In this document: one piece after another, positions 1 to 11,910 of the stretch | Layout of the letters: each line of letters opens with the position of its first letter | Position numbering within the stretch: the stretch's first letter is position 1 | NCBI RefSeq assembly: GCF_028502605.1 | Contig: NC_079236.1 | Coordinates: 3,782,001-3,846,000, forward strand | Direction of reading: 5' to 3' | Length of the DNA: 64,000 bases | From: Trichoderma breve | Taxonomy: Eukaryota > Ascomycota > Sordariomycetes > Hypocreales > Hypocreaceae | The notes under the pieces: model-generated | Seen by the model: only the letters and a program-made list of their open reading frames with translations | Told to the model about the DNA's origin: nothing | The model's database searches: none | Program-made: the position numbers and the translations under genes

Positions 1-1909
1 AGGCACGTAGTTCATCAGAGACTGGTTCGACCCCGACAAAACTTCCAACAAGTCCTTGTTCGTCATGAACTTTTCCCGAACGGCATCATCGCTAATTGAG
101 CTATTCTGGAAATAGCCTTCGATTTCGCCTATTGCTGCCCAGAACTTGGAACCGTTGGGGTCAGCCTGACTCTCTGGTCGTCGCCATCTGCTGGTGCCGT
201 ATTTCCTCCGCAGCTGTTCATCTTCATCCTTTTCAGCGGCTAGCGCTGCTTTGCCTTCTTCAAAAATCGCCCAGTCGTTGGACCGCAGCTTGTCAATGTC
301 GGCAAAACTCCTTTGAATCTTGTTGATGGCGTCGGATTGTCGAATTTCCTCTGCGTGCTGAATCAAGCTTGGCGGTAGACCAAGCGGCTTTTCCAGAGCT
401 TGCAGAGATCCAGGTAAGCCAATGGAGCTGAGAAGCGTGTGAATCTTTTCAGTCAAATTCTCGAGCTCCTGGATGATGTTTTGGTTCACCGTCCGATCTC
501 TGCGCTCCTCGTAGATGGATATAGCCACATGAACTGAGAACGGAACCAGTTTCGAAAACAGCGCCGGCCCAAGCTCAGCGTGATCCCCGAGGTAGTCGAG
601 AGGATTGGCCACCTGAGGAGGCGTTCTGGCTGTAGCCATGTTGGCTCTCTCGAGGATTTTCAATTCAGCTTTCGGAGGGACAGGATCTTTACGTGATTGT
701 TAGCGCGCAACGAGCTCCAAAGGGAGTACCAGCCAAGACATACTAAGGAAGATTAAGTCGTTGTCCTTTTCGGCCCTCTTCAAATCTTCCTCCAGCTTTC
801 GCTTCAATGCCTGCAAATCCTCCATGACGGTCTTGTTTAATGAGGACACCCGGCCCTCTTTGATCCCATCATTTGCGCAGAGGACGGCGTCCTTTAGACG
901 CGCAATCTCCTCGCCGTACTTTCTCTTTTCTAGGCAATCGCATGCGGCGCGGTACTGAGCGGCTGCTGCAAAGTGGTGATGCTTTGCGTTCATGTGATGG
1001 ATCCACTCGCTGCTGATGGCTTCACTGTGAACGGCGGCCTCGGCTGCTAGATTGTACAGGTCAGAGACCCTCGCAGCCAGCTTTGCGATTGAAGCGTCCT
1101 TGTAGCCGTCCATGACCGCCTTCTGCCAGAAGCACTCCTGGCTCTGCGCCAAAAAGAGCTGCACCAGGGACTCGAGGGTATTGTTGTCCATGTCGTCGGG
1201 CGGGTCGGACATGCGCAGCTCGGGAAGCACGGATTTCTGAACGTGGGAGAGGACGCCGGCGGCGAGAGAGAAGTAATTGGCTGCCGATTTCAGACCTTCG
1301 GTGTCTCCTCGGGGAGTGTTGAGGGCCAGCTGGGAATACAGGGCGGCGAGATTGTAGAGGACATTCATGAGCTCGTACTTGAGGTTGTTGCGCGCCATCG
1401 GCCGCTCGGTGTGGTAGCCCAGCGCGGGATACCAAGTGAATTCGGCGCCAATCTAGAGTCAATCCAAGCCATCATCAGCATCTGGTGTCTTTGCCGTCAT
1501 ATCTTATGACTCTTCTTCCTCGATTTCCTGTTCAATTTCCACCCTAATCTTCCAGGACAACAAAAACCCCAAAGTTGTTACGCACATCGATTGGAAACTT
1601 GCCACCAATCCACACGAGCTGGCCCGCATACACCTGCAGCTTCCGGATGCCGCTCAGATGCGGCTCCCGCACATTGACGGCGTCTCGGCGCAGCGCATCC
1701 ACCGCCTCGAGATCAAACTGGAACATGTCCGGGTGCTGGTCATATTTAGTGTTGATGTACTGCCGGATCGTCGTCGACAGCGAAATCTGAAGCGACCGGC
1801 GGAACGGGATGCAAAGAATGTTGGTGGACGGCCTGCAGTAAATAACAAGCGGTCAGAAAGCGCAAAACACAGCAGAGGATCGGGGGGGAGGGATTCCATA
1901 CGTGGACAT
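1..1909 (-). CDS. palA: PalA/Rim20 pH-response adaptor, BRO1 domain (3' end outside window)
   Basis: Encodes the BRO1-domain scaffold that binds ESCRT-III and the transcription factor PacC/Rim101 during alkaline-pH signalling at endosomes or the plasma membrane. Exons on the minus strand are 1909-1902, 1832-1586, 1452-744 and 686-1. The first exon is only 8 nt (ATG TCC AC), and all three introns have GT-AG ends. The joined 550 codons read as an uninterrupted BRO1 domain: an early IPFRRS motif, then KYDQHPD, FTWYPALGYHTERP, NLKYELMNVLYNLAALYSQLA and DNDLIFLNPVPPKAELK, followed by the start of the central V domain. These are the family's strongest signatures. The C-terminal part, where a proline-rich PacC-binding tail would lie, is cut off by the window edge. 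Orthology to PalA rather than Bro1/Vps31 is judged from the IPFRRS start and the INPVPP-like junction. Confidence 0.93.
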
Positions 1910-3575
1910 TTTGGGCGCCGGGCCGCTGTCGGGCCTCGAGGGAATGCAGAAAAGCTACAGAGGAGTTTGTAGGAGAGGAAGAAGCTATCATGACATGACC
2001 AGCTCCGGGTACTATTTGATTCTTTGTTGCTGGTCGGTGGTTGGCGGGGCATTGCCGGGTTATCCATGGAGGGGCGTCATCGATGACTCAGCAGCTTTTC
2101 ATCATTTCAAGTGTCGCTTCATACATACCCTGAACCTGTGATATTAATCAAAGGGATTGATTCAACAAGGCAGAGATGCTGTAGTTAGACGATCGAAATT
2201 CTAGAGTATATGCTTCATGTATATTGAGACTATCCAGTAGCTACAGCTCAAGTGACCAGCGAGACACATCGTTATTTACCCACATGGAGAAGTATAGTAG
2301 TGCTTCTAGCAGAGGTTTATTAGTACTAATAATATACCACATAAATAATACACCAAATCAAGGCCGAACGAAATGCAAAGGATCAACAAGTTATCAGTCA
2401 ATTAACAGTCCTAATTTGGTATCCATAATCTTTAGTATTGTCACAACACTCAAAACACATCCAAGTTTTCGTCCTACCCATTACGTTTATCGGAGAGTTG
2501 GGGGTTGGTCGAGGACTGCCACTCCTCCAAGTTCTGACAATCCTCGGCAGTTGTGAATTCTGCAGGGTTCGATCTATCATGGCAACTCTCAATGCCAGAT
2601 CTCTACCATAGTCCTTCTTGCTAATTGGTCATCAATTAGGGTGCCGGTCCTCAGAGAGACGCCTTCTACAGTCGAGGCTGTCGATTGCTTCAAAGAGAGG
2701 GACCAAGTTCCAGTAGCCGAGTTGATGTTCCTGTCCAGCTGAACCAAGCGAAAACCAGCCTCCTGGTCATATCTACATATCTACTTTTTGATGTGGAAAT
2801 ATCCAAGCACCAGAAACACCATATCGTGGTAAAGAGGTCTAATATTTTATTCATATCGTCTATAGCTCCCTTTTATCAAAAAGGTCATTGGCTCAGCCCA
2901 GCACTGCATCCTCTCGGCCTCGTCTCAGCCCATGTAACTTGCAGTTCCTACAAATTGTCTTGCATCGTATAATTCAAAGCAATGTGGCGCTGCACTAGGC
3001 CATCATCGCGAAAAGACAAAGTCTACATGACATGATACACCCTGAGCCCAATGCGTCAGGATGAAAGAAGAAAAAAAAAAAAAATAGCAAAATGGTGAGG
3101 AAGAAAACAATCATTGAGGAATCATTGAAGAAAAGAAATTATCAACTCCCTCACATTCGACTTCAAGGACAAAGCACCCTTCGAGCTGTTCATGTCCCGT
3201 TTCCGACTCTATTGTACGGGATGCACGTCGATATGGATATCCAGCCCACCAAGCTCCAAAACGCCAGCCGTTGAGAAAGAAAAAAAATTGGAATAAAAGA
3301 AAATAATCTATGGTTTGCTGACTTTTGGCATTGGAGCAGCCTTTGGTGGTATCATGTGTCGTGTCTTGGGCCTTTCTGTGGGAAGAGAACGATTCGCGTC
3401 CTAGACACAAGGTACGTCGCACAGCCCGACTACCCAGATGGGACATAACCGTCCTGTCCTGGTGACACCCGGGGGGAGAAAACGGTGTCTCAAGCTGTCC
3501 AACGTTACCTGCCTCTCCCTCAGACTCGAGCAGAGATTAAAGGGCAAAGGTTGCACCGCGTCGAGTTTTCCGGCT
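1910..3575. other. intergenic region between palA and the glycosyltransferase gene
   Basis: About 1.7 kb holding the palA promoter on the left and the 3' flank of the glycosyltransferase gene on the right. Only short shadow frames are present. A poly-A run sits near 3070-3083. I see no domain, RNA gene or repeat array here. Confidence 0.6.
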
Positions 3576-5231
3576 TTATGAGGGGATCCAAACAAGCTCA
3601 ATGACACCGTCAATGTTGCTCATTGGCTGCTTATCGGCGTGGACCCATCTCTCGTCATTTCTGCTTCGCGTATATGTTTGCAGAACGGAACCATCCGATT
3701 GGAGTTCGGACTCCTGAAGCTCCCAGGAAATCTTGCGCCCCGTCTTGAGGAGCGACTGTCGCCGCGGGCCAAACATAAAGTCAAGGTTCCAGCCCTTGTT
3801 CTCAGGCGCAGCGTACAAAGTGGCTTCCAGCTGGTTGGTATCGAAAGTGATGCCTTGGGGATAGTGGGCAATGGAGTAGCCCGAGATGATGAAGTCGTCC
3901 GTGGTTTGGAAGCGCATCAGAGTGCAATCCTCGCCACACGCGTGGGCAATCTTGGTGTATTGTCCAGGCTTGGCGCTGTGCCAGCCGCCGCCACGGTAAT
4001 GATGCAGCGAGAGCGGCTTGATGCCCCATTCGTAGAAACCACTGGGGTGGCCGAAAAAGTCGAGCTGCCAGAGGTCCCAGAGAGTGGTCAATCGCACCTC
4101 TGTGTTTTCGTAGATGCACTTGCGCAGGATGATGTCGCCCTGAGGACCCCAGCCGGAGTTGGACTCGAGAATCTTGGCCTGCGTGGTACAGCCGCCAAAG
4201 TGGCCAGTGATTTTCTCTGCCATAGACCGCGACAGGAAGACGCCCGCTCCTCCAAAGGCCTGAGAGCCGTGACGCTCAATGGCACCGACGTCTTCGGACA
4301 AAGTGCCAATGTACATGTCCCTTGTGTGGTCAAAGGTCGCCATTTTCTCAATGAGGCCATGCATGTTGGGGAAAAAGGTGTCGTCATCACAAGTTACCAG
4401 CCACTTTCTGCTTTTTGCTTCGGGATGGGTGAAGAGAGTTGGCACCAGAGTCAGGTATCGGACGGCCATCTCAACAGACGAGTCGGAGTGGTAGACGTCG
4501 ACATCGATGCCCACGTCGCCCAGCATGTTGGCCACCTCTTGAAGCTGATCGTCGGTGGCATCGAGGAGCATGAGCAGCAGCTTGCCGCCGTTTGAGTTGC
4601 CGTGGCTGTCGGTGAGCCAAAAGATCCACTCGTTGATGGGCGTCGTGCTTGCGTCCATGAAGCGTTTGTACGTGGTCGAGACTCCAAAGATGTAGTCGGA
4701 CGCGTTGACGGTGCGAGGGTAGTCTGACGCGGGCACGTCAACCTCAAGGGGAGCAGCACACACATCACCTCCACCGAAGCCTTTGCTCAGCTCAACCGTT
4801 CTGAAGCTATCAGGGAGCAGTTTCTGGGAGAGCTTGGTCATTCGCTTGCGTTCGAGGCCGTCTTTGCGAGTAAATCGGACGTAGCGCTTCATGTATTGAA
4901 ACCTGTCCTCGAGATTATAGCGCTCTTTGATCTGAGTCAAGTGGGCTAGGTCGGCGTTGCAATCCATTTTGACCTTGGGTGACGAGGCAGGTTTGCTGTC
5001 GAGATGCTGCTGGGAGGCGTGTGAGGATCCAGTCCTGCCGGCTTGCTCGAACAGCTTGGAGCGAACGTGAAGGCTGTCATTGTGCATGGTAGCCATGATG
5101 ATGATGAAGACGCACAGGGCGCCCAATATGGACCGCACAATTGGGCTCTTCATGCTGATGACTCGATGGGGGCCTGGCAACAACTTGACGCCCATTCTAG
5201 AGAAGCTCTGGTAATCGAGGTTTGCCTGCAT
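3576..5231 (-). CDS. type II membrane glycosyltransferase, GT31/Fringe-like (DUF604 type)
   Basis: A single-exon protein of 551 residues. Residues about 30-49 form one hydrophobic signal anchor (IVRSILGALCVFIIIMATM) after a short basic cytoplasmic tail, the usual layout of Golgi glycosyltransferases. The catalytic region carries a CDDDTFF motif (Asp282-284), matching the DxD metal and nucleotide-sugar site of Fringe-like GT31 enzymes, and a downstream GGAGVFLSRSMAEKI segment typical of the same fold. The sugar and acceptor cannot be told from sequence; cell-wall or glycoprotein glycan extension is the usual guess. The frame stays open to 5300, but its first codon there is GTG; the first ATG is at 5231. 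A second Met twelve residues later is an alternative. Upstream DNA is strongly CT-rich on the coding strand (5640-5870), which is common in fungal leaders. Confidence 0.82.
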   Translation of the reverse strand: MQANLDYQSFSRMGVKLLPGPHRVISMKSPIVRSILGALCVFIIIMATMHNDSLHVRSKLFEQAGRTGSSHASQQHLDSKPASSPKVKMDCNADLAHLTQIKERYNLEDRFQYMKRYVRFTRKDGLERKRMTKLSQKLLPDSFRTVELSKGFGGGDVCAAPLEVDVPASDYPRTVNASDYIFGVSTTYKRFMDASTTPINEWIFWLTDSHGNSNGGKLLLMLLDATDDQLQEVANMLGDVGIDVDVYHSDSSVEMAVRYLTLVPTLFTHPEAKSRKWLVTCDDDTFFPNMHGLIEKMATFDHTRDMYIGTLSEDVGAIERHGSQAFGGAGVFLSRSMAEKITGHFGGCTTQAKILESNSGWGPQGDIILRKCIYENTEVRLTTLWDLWQLDFFGHPSGFYEWGIKPLSLHHYRGGGWHSAKPGQYTKIAHACGEDCTLMRFQTTDDFIISGYSIAHYPQGITFDTNQLEATLYAAPENKGWNLDFMFGPRRQSLLKTGRKISWELQESELQSDGSVLQTYTRSRNDERWVHADKQPMSNIDGVIELVWIPS

Positions 5232-8200
5232 GTGTCGTGTCCTGCGTGCGGGTTCTGAAGCATGTGCTGCCAACGAGGATGTGCTCTTGATGAAGAACAC
5301 CTGTAGGGGCCACTTTTCGTTGAGGAGTTTGAAGTATCAAAACTTAGAATCTGCCAGCGCAAGATGATGGGTTGAAGCGAGTGTGCGGGTTAGGTGGCGG
5401 ATAGTGGGTGACAAGTCAATAGTACAAACGAATCTCTATTGCCGGGAAAAGAGAATGCGGAAATGGTGACACAATCAAGCTTATCGGAGGAAGCTTGATT
5501 GGAAAGTTGAGAAACACGAGGAAAAGCAAGCAAACATGCAAACAGCTTCTGTGTGAAGTCGAGTCCTACATGTATCGACCGCGGGTGATTCGCCAAAGTG
5601 AAGGAACTGGCGAGGTAATATGCGTCAAAGAGAGGACGAGGTTGACAGATAGAGAGCGAGAGTGTGTGTGATATTGAGGAAGAAGAAAAGGAGAAAAGAA
5701 TTCGAGTCGAGTCGAGTCGAGAGATGGAAGAGGCAAAGAAAGACAAAGAGACCGAAGGAAAAGAGGACTAGGAACAGGAATAGAAACGAACAGGAAGGGC
5801 ACACAACTGCTCGGAGCAACTTAGAACAACAAGGCCAAACCATGAACCGAGTCGAGTCAAAGGAACTCCAGGTATGATGAAAAGAGGGTCCACAGAGGGC
5901 CGGGCTGTGGCAGGGATTTGGCTGAGGTGAACATTTGGAGCTTTTTTGTTGGTATGAAAAGGATGGAAGATTTTGGTGGGGGCGAGTTGTTTTGGATGGA
6001 CCAGCATGAACATGGGGCGGGCGGTGACACGCCAGGGCGGCAGGATGGGTACACGGCTGATGAGAGGCGGCGGGTAGCGAGAACTTGGAAGATGTGGTAG
6101 CGATTAACAGACGGGGCGGCAGACTGTGTGAGGGGAGTGTTATGGCGGTGGTATGTGCAAAGGTTGATGTACGTTGTGATTTCTAGATAGCAAGTACTCC
6201 GTAAGGGAGATGCCGGTGGGCACTGTATTTTCTTTTGTCTACAGGCGCTGTAGGCGAGCGGGCAGCTTCAATGTCACTGTTCCCAGCGGGCGAGCTGCTG
6301 AGGTACATGTACAGAGGGAATTCCATCGCATTGGATCAATTGGCCGCTGGGTGGTTCTGTTTTGTAAACACCACAAGTCGAGGCCCTGAGATGCATAGCC
6401 CAAGTGCATATATTCAGCACTAACTAATACTTGACAGTAAGCTACATGTGCATAAGCATCGCTCCATCTTCCTCTCTCGTCGGCAGCAAAAGACAAGACA
6501 AGACAAGCTTTTCGTCCACGATGCTTGCCTTGTTTCGCCCTAGCCCGCTGCTGCGATCCATGTCTTCTGGAATCGCTAGTCCAAAGCTTGGCCCTGGCTC
6601 TGGTTGGCTGGCAGGGCCCAATGAGGCAGCTCAGGCCTCACGATGGATGCGGCTAACGTTGGATTTGCGTGAGCGGGTTTTGCTTTTTTGCGCTTGAGGG
6701 CTCTTGTCGCTGGTCGAAAGCCAAGTCTAGATTCCGCATGGCTTTAAATTAAGTAGCATGACGGATACAAGGGGAGACTGGCATCCCGTGTGCAAGTTTA
6801 GTTGAATGACAGAGACCCCCTTATATCGATCAATGCATGAGAGAGAGTGTGGTGCTGTATGTACATAGACGCGCGCGCAAGAATAAAGACAAATCTTTGC
6901 ACATCTTTGTTTGACCCAATCAAACTCGCATCGACTGACTCTGTTGCCAATCTTGCTTCCAAAACCACGCAGCACCAGCCCCTGGGGCGCCGTTGATCGC
7001 TGCTCTCCACATGCAAATCTATGCCGTGAGGGGGATGTTCAAATGCGGGCCTCATTTCGCCCGTCTCTCTCCTTGTACTGTACAACGCACAGGCAGCATT
7101 CAGTGTACCGCGTAATAGTAGATTAGTATGTAGCAGTAGCAGCTGGGCCGTCTGACGGATACTCCTTGACCGCTGGACAGACACAGACAAGAGGCCATGC
7201 CATGCCATGCAGGGGCTGATAAGCCAGATGGCGATATTCTTCTCCTGCCTATCATCATGCTGGCTGGCGTGATGCATCTCGCAGGCCCGTTGCCAGATTG
7301 CTTTGTACTATCCATACTGGTCAAGAAGAAATCGCGCGTGTATATGTGTATACAGATACACGTCCAGACTGCTCCTAGACGACTATCACCACTTGTTGCA
7401 AAGACTCATTCCACTCGCAATATTCATTCTCAACTACATCTAATAATATCATATTATTGTACTATATCAATCATCTTCTGATTACCACATCCCCAACTCC
7501 ATACCTCGCTTCGAACAACTCAGCAACCTCTCTCCTCCCCCCTGAGCCCATTCCACCATTCCCTCATCATCATCCTCCAACCCCCCCGTTCTCCATACAG
7601 TGTGCCCATCTCGCCATCCCCCCCTTCGGATCACCGCCATCCTGTAACGCTCGAGGCGGAGCATTGCCGAACCAGAAACGGGGCGCGCGAACAAAAAAGC
7701 CAAGTTTTCGCCTCTCCCTGTCCAGTGGGGCCGTGCCTTCAGCCATGGTCCACCGCAGCATCAAACTTTTCCTTGGTTGAGACGTCATTGGTGTCGCGCA
7801 TTTGCCTTGGATGGCTGAAGATCAGCGTTGACAATCATTCAAGCCGCGCAAGCTGTTGACTGTTGCGAGCCATTGGCTGTGTTCGAGGCGTTTACAGCTG
7901 AGGTGAAGTGACTGAATGACCCTGAGACGCTGCGAAAAGATTTGGTGTCAGCAAAGATGTGGTGAGGTGACCACTACGGTAATCATTTAGTAGCCTCGGA
8001 GTAACCCGCATTAATCAATGTAACTCTGCTATTTTTTTTTTTTTCTCATCGGACCCTCGAATGTTATAACCGCCGGCGTGTGAGCCTGCAGATTCAATCT
8101 GCAATCTCCAGCCGTGCGTCCATAAAGGGGAACCTTGAAGCTTGCATGTGCCCATGAACAAGGCCCATCAAAACAATGCCTGTCCCCGGCGTCGCGATCT

Positions 8201-10282
8201 ACATCCTTAGAAGGTGCCAAGAATCAATCTACCGCTTGGTTCGGCTTCCTCAATTAGATTTTGGTTCCTTGATGATCCCTGTCGCCCTGATACGCCCGCT
8301 AGCATGGACCTGGTCTAGTCAAAGAGACGCTGCATCCCGTCCTTCTGTCGTGCTCATACAAAGTACTCGTACTGCTTCCGCCCGCATCGTTGTACGCATG
8401 TACGCTCACCAACTTGGGTAGTAAACAGACTCACAGCAAAAGTACGGAGTGCCCGATAAGACAACGCTCACTTGCAACGTAGCAGCGGCTGTGGTGCTGG
8501 GATTTCTACACGGACGATTCTCTCCGCGGATTCCGATGCTCTCGCCTTGCCAGATCGTCTACATGTAGCTAGCAGCGCAAAGTTCACTATGACGGCGTTG
8601 AAGCTGGCGACGATCTGTATTTTAATCGCCAGCGTGATGATGTAAATGATGTATCTATATCTATTAGATCCATCTACTATCTGCTAACTAGTAGATCTAT
8701 CTGCATCTACTAGATCTGCCTCTGTCATAGAGCTATCTACTCGTACACTGACATTCTACAGTGACGTCTGAGCTGTGCAAAGGCATTTTTCGGACATTGA
8801 TACCACGAACATGGCCTTTCTATCTTGGAGTATGTCGCATTTTATAACCCAAATTATCTTGTGGTCCGCCGTGGAGCCTTGCCTTTGCTGAAATTTATTG
8901 GACGAAGGACGAGTATAAAAGCCCACCTACATATGCCCTTGTCTTTTGCAATGAATCCAGACCGCCGATAACGTTCCCCCAGAATGTGGAGAAGAAAAGC
9001 ATTTCCTCGGATACATTGCATGCGCCATCTTGTGGCCAATGTTCATGGTTCTCGGCATGACAAAGACGGTGTTGTTGGTACCTAGTAGTATTATCGTGAC
9101 TAAGATGGGGTTGTAAAAGGTGACACGTGCTCGCTGGATGTTTCAAGACTGAGCATTGATGCCTCGATATTCTATTTATACTGTTTCGAGAACTTTGTTG
9201 GGTGTACATATATGCAGTTGACTCTCGTCCCCATACCGAGCTTTCCCATCAGTAACCACACTCGATGTCTCTTCTACTCACCGCTACATCTTTGAAGCTT
9301 CTATTTTTGACACCCTATTATCGCCAACTACATTATAAAAATAATAGTATAGAATGGGGTCTAAGACCGTGTATGATCAAATCGCAAGCATGGCTGCCTT
9401 CAGCTGAGAACCCATCAATGCTGCTGGGGCTTGAAGCTTGGACAGAAGTGAATTGATACCATGCGGCAGGGCAGCAGTGGAAGTAGATGGGACAAGATGG
9501 AGCTGATATGCATCTTTGCGCAGGCTCCATGAATTACGAACGAATAGTGACTCTGTTTGATGATGGTGTTTTGCGCTTTGTTCGCTGCACGGTAGCTGAG
9601 CTGGAGCTCTTAGCCGCTGTCGCAATGCTTTGACCAGCTCTATCCGCCAATACCGTTCGACAAAACGATATTCGACACACGCTACATGTATGAATGCGCG
9701 CATATACGGGCTGCAGCGTGAAGCCACCGATGACCATGGCGGTTTCGATTTGGACACAGAGAGCCGTGGACGGAAGCCAACCCTGCTAATCAGATCTACG
9801 GATGTGCCCTTGTCCATATAAACCGCCCGTCATCTGGATTCCCCCGCATCTCACCTTTGAGGGTAGCAGTTTGCCAAGCCGGGGCCTTTCATTTCTTGGG
9901 CCTTTCATTGCCTCATCTGCCCAGCCTCAGCGGTTGCATTTTCACATCCATTGGTGCTAGCCCCATGGCTGCCCAATATCTTCAGCTGAGGGAAAAAAGG
10001 TGCCGCCAGATGCTGCTTGTTGTCCATCAAATGCATTCCTCCCGCTAGGCATCTGCAGTTCATTCAGCTCGCCCCTCATGCAGGACAGGCCGTGCAGATT
10101 GATTCAAAGCAGTGCAGGCCTTGTGATGCATACTATTTAAGCTTAGTTGACCCAAGACAAGGGTCTGGATCTCTTTGACTGAGTGTAAGCCGCGGCTGAA
10201 GAGGGTGCTGTGACAGCTTGGAAAGCTTGGCATGTCACTGCCAGTAGCTCGGCGACAGATTTAAAGACCGAGAGTTCTCCGA
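5232..10282. other. 5 kb gene-poor region
   Basis: No convincing coding sequence in about 5 kb. It contains a purine-rich plus strand at about 5640-5870 with a short CGAGT pentamer run near 5703-5720. Further on are a poly-T run near 8031-8043 and a small AGATCTA/TAGATCT palindrome-rich patch at about 8650-8735. The frames here are short, overlap on both strands and show no recognisable motif. The left part is presumably the promoter and long leader of the glycosyltransferase gene. Confidence 0.5.
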
Positions 10283-10420
10283 ATGCTGAGTTTACGAGGA
10301 GTTGAAGAAGAACTAATAGTCGAGGAAGAGCCGTTGAAAATGCCGAGATATCAGAATATATTTTGTCGGAAGAGACAGTCTCGGTCTGCGGAAAACAACT
10401 CGATATACGGCTTATTTACA

Positions 10421-10781
10421 ATGGCGGATACCTTCAAACCGACCCATTCCGATGTGACGTCGGGCAACACTTTTATGGACCATAGCGAGATCCTGCCGCC
10501 GAGCTACGGAGCCGAAGACGGAAATGCACTGCTTCCTCCTCCATACTACAGCCGAGAAAATGTTGGGAATCTGAGTGCGGATGGTGCCTTTTTGTCATCC
10601 AGAGGGAGGTCTGGGACATTGTCCAAGTGCTTGAAATGGATCGCAAAGGAGATGGCTGAGTCGACAAGCGTGCCGTCACATAGGAGAAGTAAGTTGGGTG
10701 TTGATGAGGCAGCAAGAAATGTTTTCTAACATGATTTGATTAGATCCAGATATGTGTTTCGGTGCTTGCTGTCGCGGTTGA
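10421..10781 (+). CDS. small PPxY-motif protein with Cys-rich tail, function unknown
   Basis: Two exons, 10421-10688 and 10744-10781, joined by a GTAAGT...GATTAG intron, give 101 residues. The protein has two PPxY-type motifs, LPPSYG and LPPPYYS, within 20 residues, which are binding sites for WW domains of Rsp5/Nedd4-type ubiquitin ligases and their adaptors. A serine- and basic-rich stretch follows, and the C-terminus is short and cysteine-rich (NPDMCFGACCRG) and appears only after splicing. No signal peptide or membrane segment is visible. The frame is open upstream to an ATG at 10283, which would give 147 residues. I prefer 10421 because its context (A at -3, G at +4) is better. I do not recognise the family. 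The intron, the paired motifs and the compact tail argue that this is a real gene. Confidence 0.5.
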
Positions 10782-11175
10782 TGTGCCTGTTTGGTGGAGT
10801 TGATCTGCGAATGTTTGGCTCGAGGGATGACTTTTACTATTTTCGTTGTAGATATTATGAATGAGTACGTATTTACCTGTTCACGTTCAAAGATAACTGT
10901 CTGCTGCTGGTATGTTCAGCTGGAGCAGTACCAGCAGCTCTCGCTCTTGGGACATGCACGAGGTGAGTTTGCACAAACCTCAATGGCGACCTAGGTGAGC
11001 TCAACCACTAGGGTTTTGCTCAGCAGGCCCTTTCAAGAGCTGGAAACCGTCATAGACATGGTCAAATCAGCACATCGCTCCTTTTCATGTCACCGCAGGC
11101 CATACATGATACGACGCAACACGAACCGAAGCATATACGCCTTCCAATGGATGATGATAGCCGACAGCAGCCACT

Positions 11176-11910
11176 CTAGAGCTCCCACGTCTGCTCAACT
11201 TCGTGTGCATATTCGATAATATCACCAGGTTCCAGCGAGCTCCATTTGGACTCGTTTTCCATCGCATCGACATAGTGCTCAAAAGCAAGCACCGTCTGAT
11301 TCGCCCATCTCTCGGGACTCACCGCGCCCACGCCCGTAGCCATGGGAACCATGAGAAGGCTGCGGATCTCGTCATGTCTCCCGCTCAGTCTACCCTCACG
11401 AATTGCCCGGTTGTGTTTATCTATCGCACAGAGCAAGCTCCACGTGCACTCGTAGATAACCTCGTGATCCCAGTTGACGTTCTGCGGGACTCGCATTGTC
11501 GGGCACAGCGCCAGATATTTGGTATTCCAGGTGTTTCGTGAGCGGGCGTGGAAGTCGTCGGGGATGCGAAGCAGCGTACAGGTTCCCGGAGGAGCGAAGC
11601 CGCGCCATTCATCGTACAGCTTCGCCTGGGCAGCTCTTGTGAGGGCGAGATAGTCGTCGCGGGGAGAGAATGAGCGCGAGATGGCGTCGTCGAAGCCTCC
11701 GTCCAGTCGGCCGTATGAATTTGCGGGAGATACGATGAGATCGAACTCGGCCTCTACAAAGGAGAGGGCGCAGTTGTGGTAGGTGATTGAGACGGAGGAG
11801 AGGCTGTGAGCTTCGACGGCGGCCTGGAGGGCGGTGCTGTATTCGTCTTCCATGCAGAGGGCGTGGATGTGCGGAATGGGAGAGGCATTTTGATGAGCTG
11901 CTGACGGCAT
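11176..11910 (-). CDS. macro-domain-like protein (ADP-ribose-binding fold)
   Basis: A single-exon protein of 244 residues. Its core, DLIVSPANSYGRLDGGFDDA, matches the loop that opens the ADP-ribose pocket in macro (Appr-1''-p processing) domains, where NxxN-G-x-x-x-G-G is usual. The later stretch MVPMATGVGAVSPERWANQT matches the second conserved loop (PxxGTGxxG followed by a conserved helix). Such proteins bind or hydrolyse ADP-ribose derivatives in cytosol or nucleus. The pocket here lacks the canonical GGG and reads LDGGFDD, so activity may differ. The frame extends to 12012 but begins there with TTG; the first ATG is at 11910. It lies convergent with the small PPxY gene and divergent from the mannosidase gene. 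Confidence 0.72.
   Translation of the reverse strand: MPSAAHQNASPIPHIHALCMEDEYSTALQAAVEAHSLSSVSITYHNCALSFVEAEFDLIVSPANSYGRLDGGFDDAISRSFSPRDDYLALTRAAQAKLYDEWRGFAPPGTCTLLRIPDDFHARSRNTWNTKYLALCPTMRVPQNVNWDHEVIYECTWSLLCAIDKHNRAIREGRLSGRHDEIRSLLMVPMATGVGAVSPERWANQTVLAFEHYVDAMENESKWSSLEPGDIIEYAHEVEQTWEL

Noticed and set aside
3639..4595. 318-codon frame on the plus strand
   Set aside because: It is antisense to the glycosyltransferase gene, has no family motif and mirrors its codon bias.
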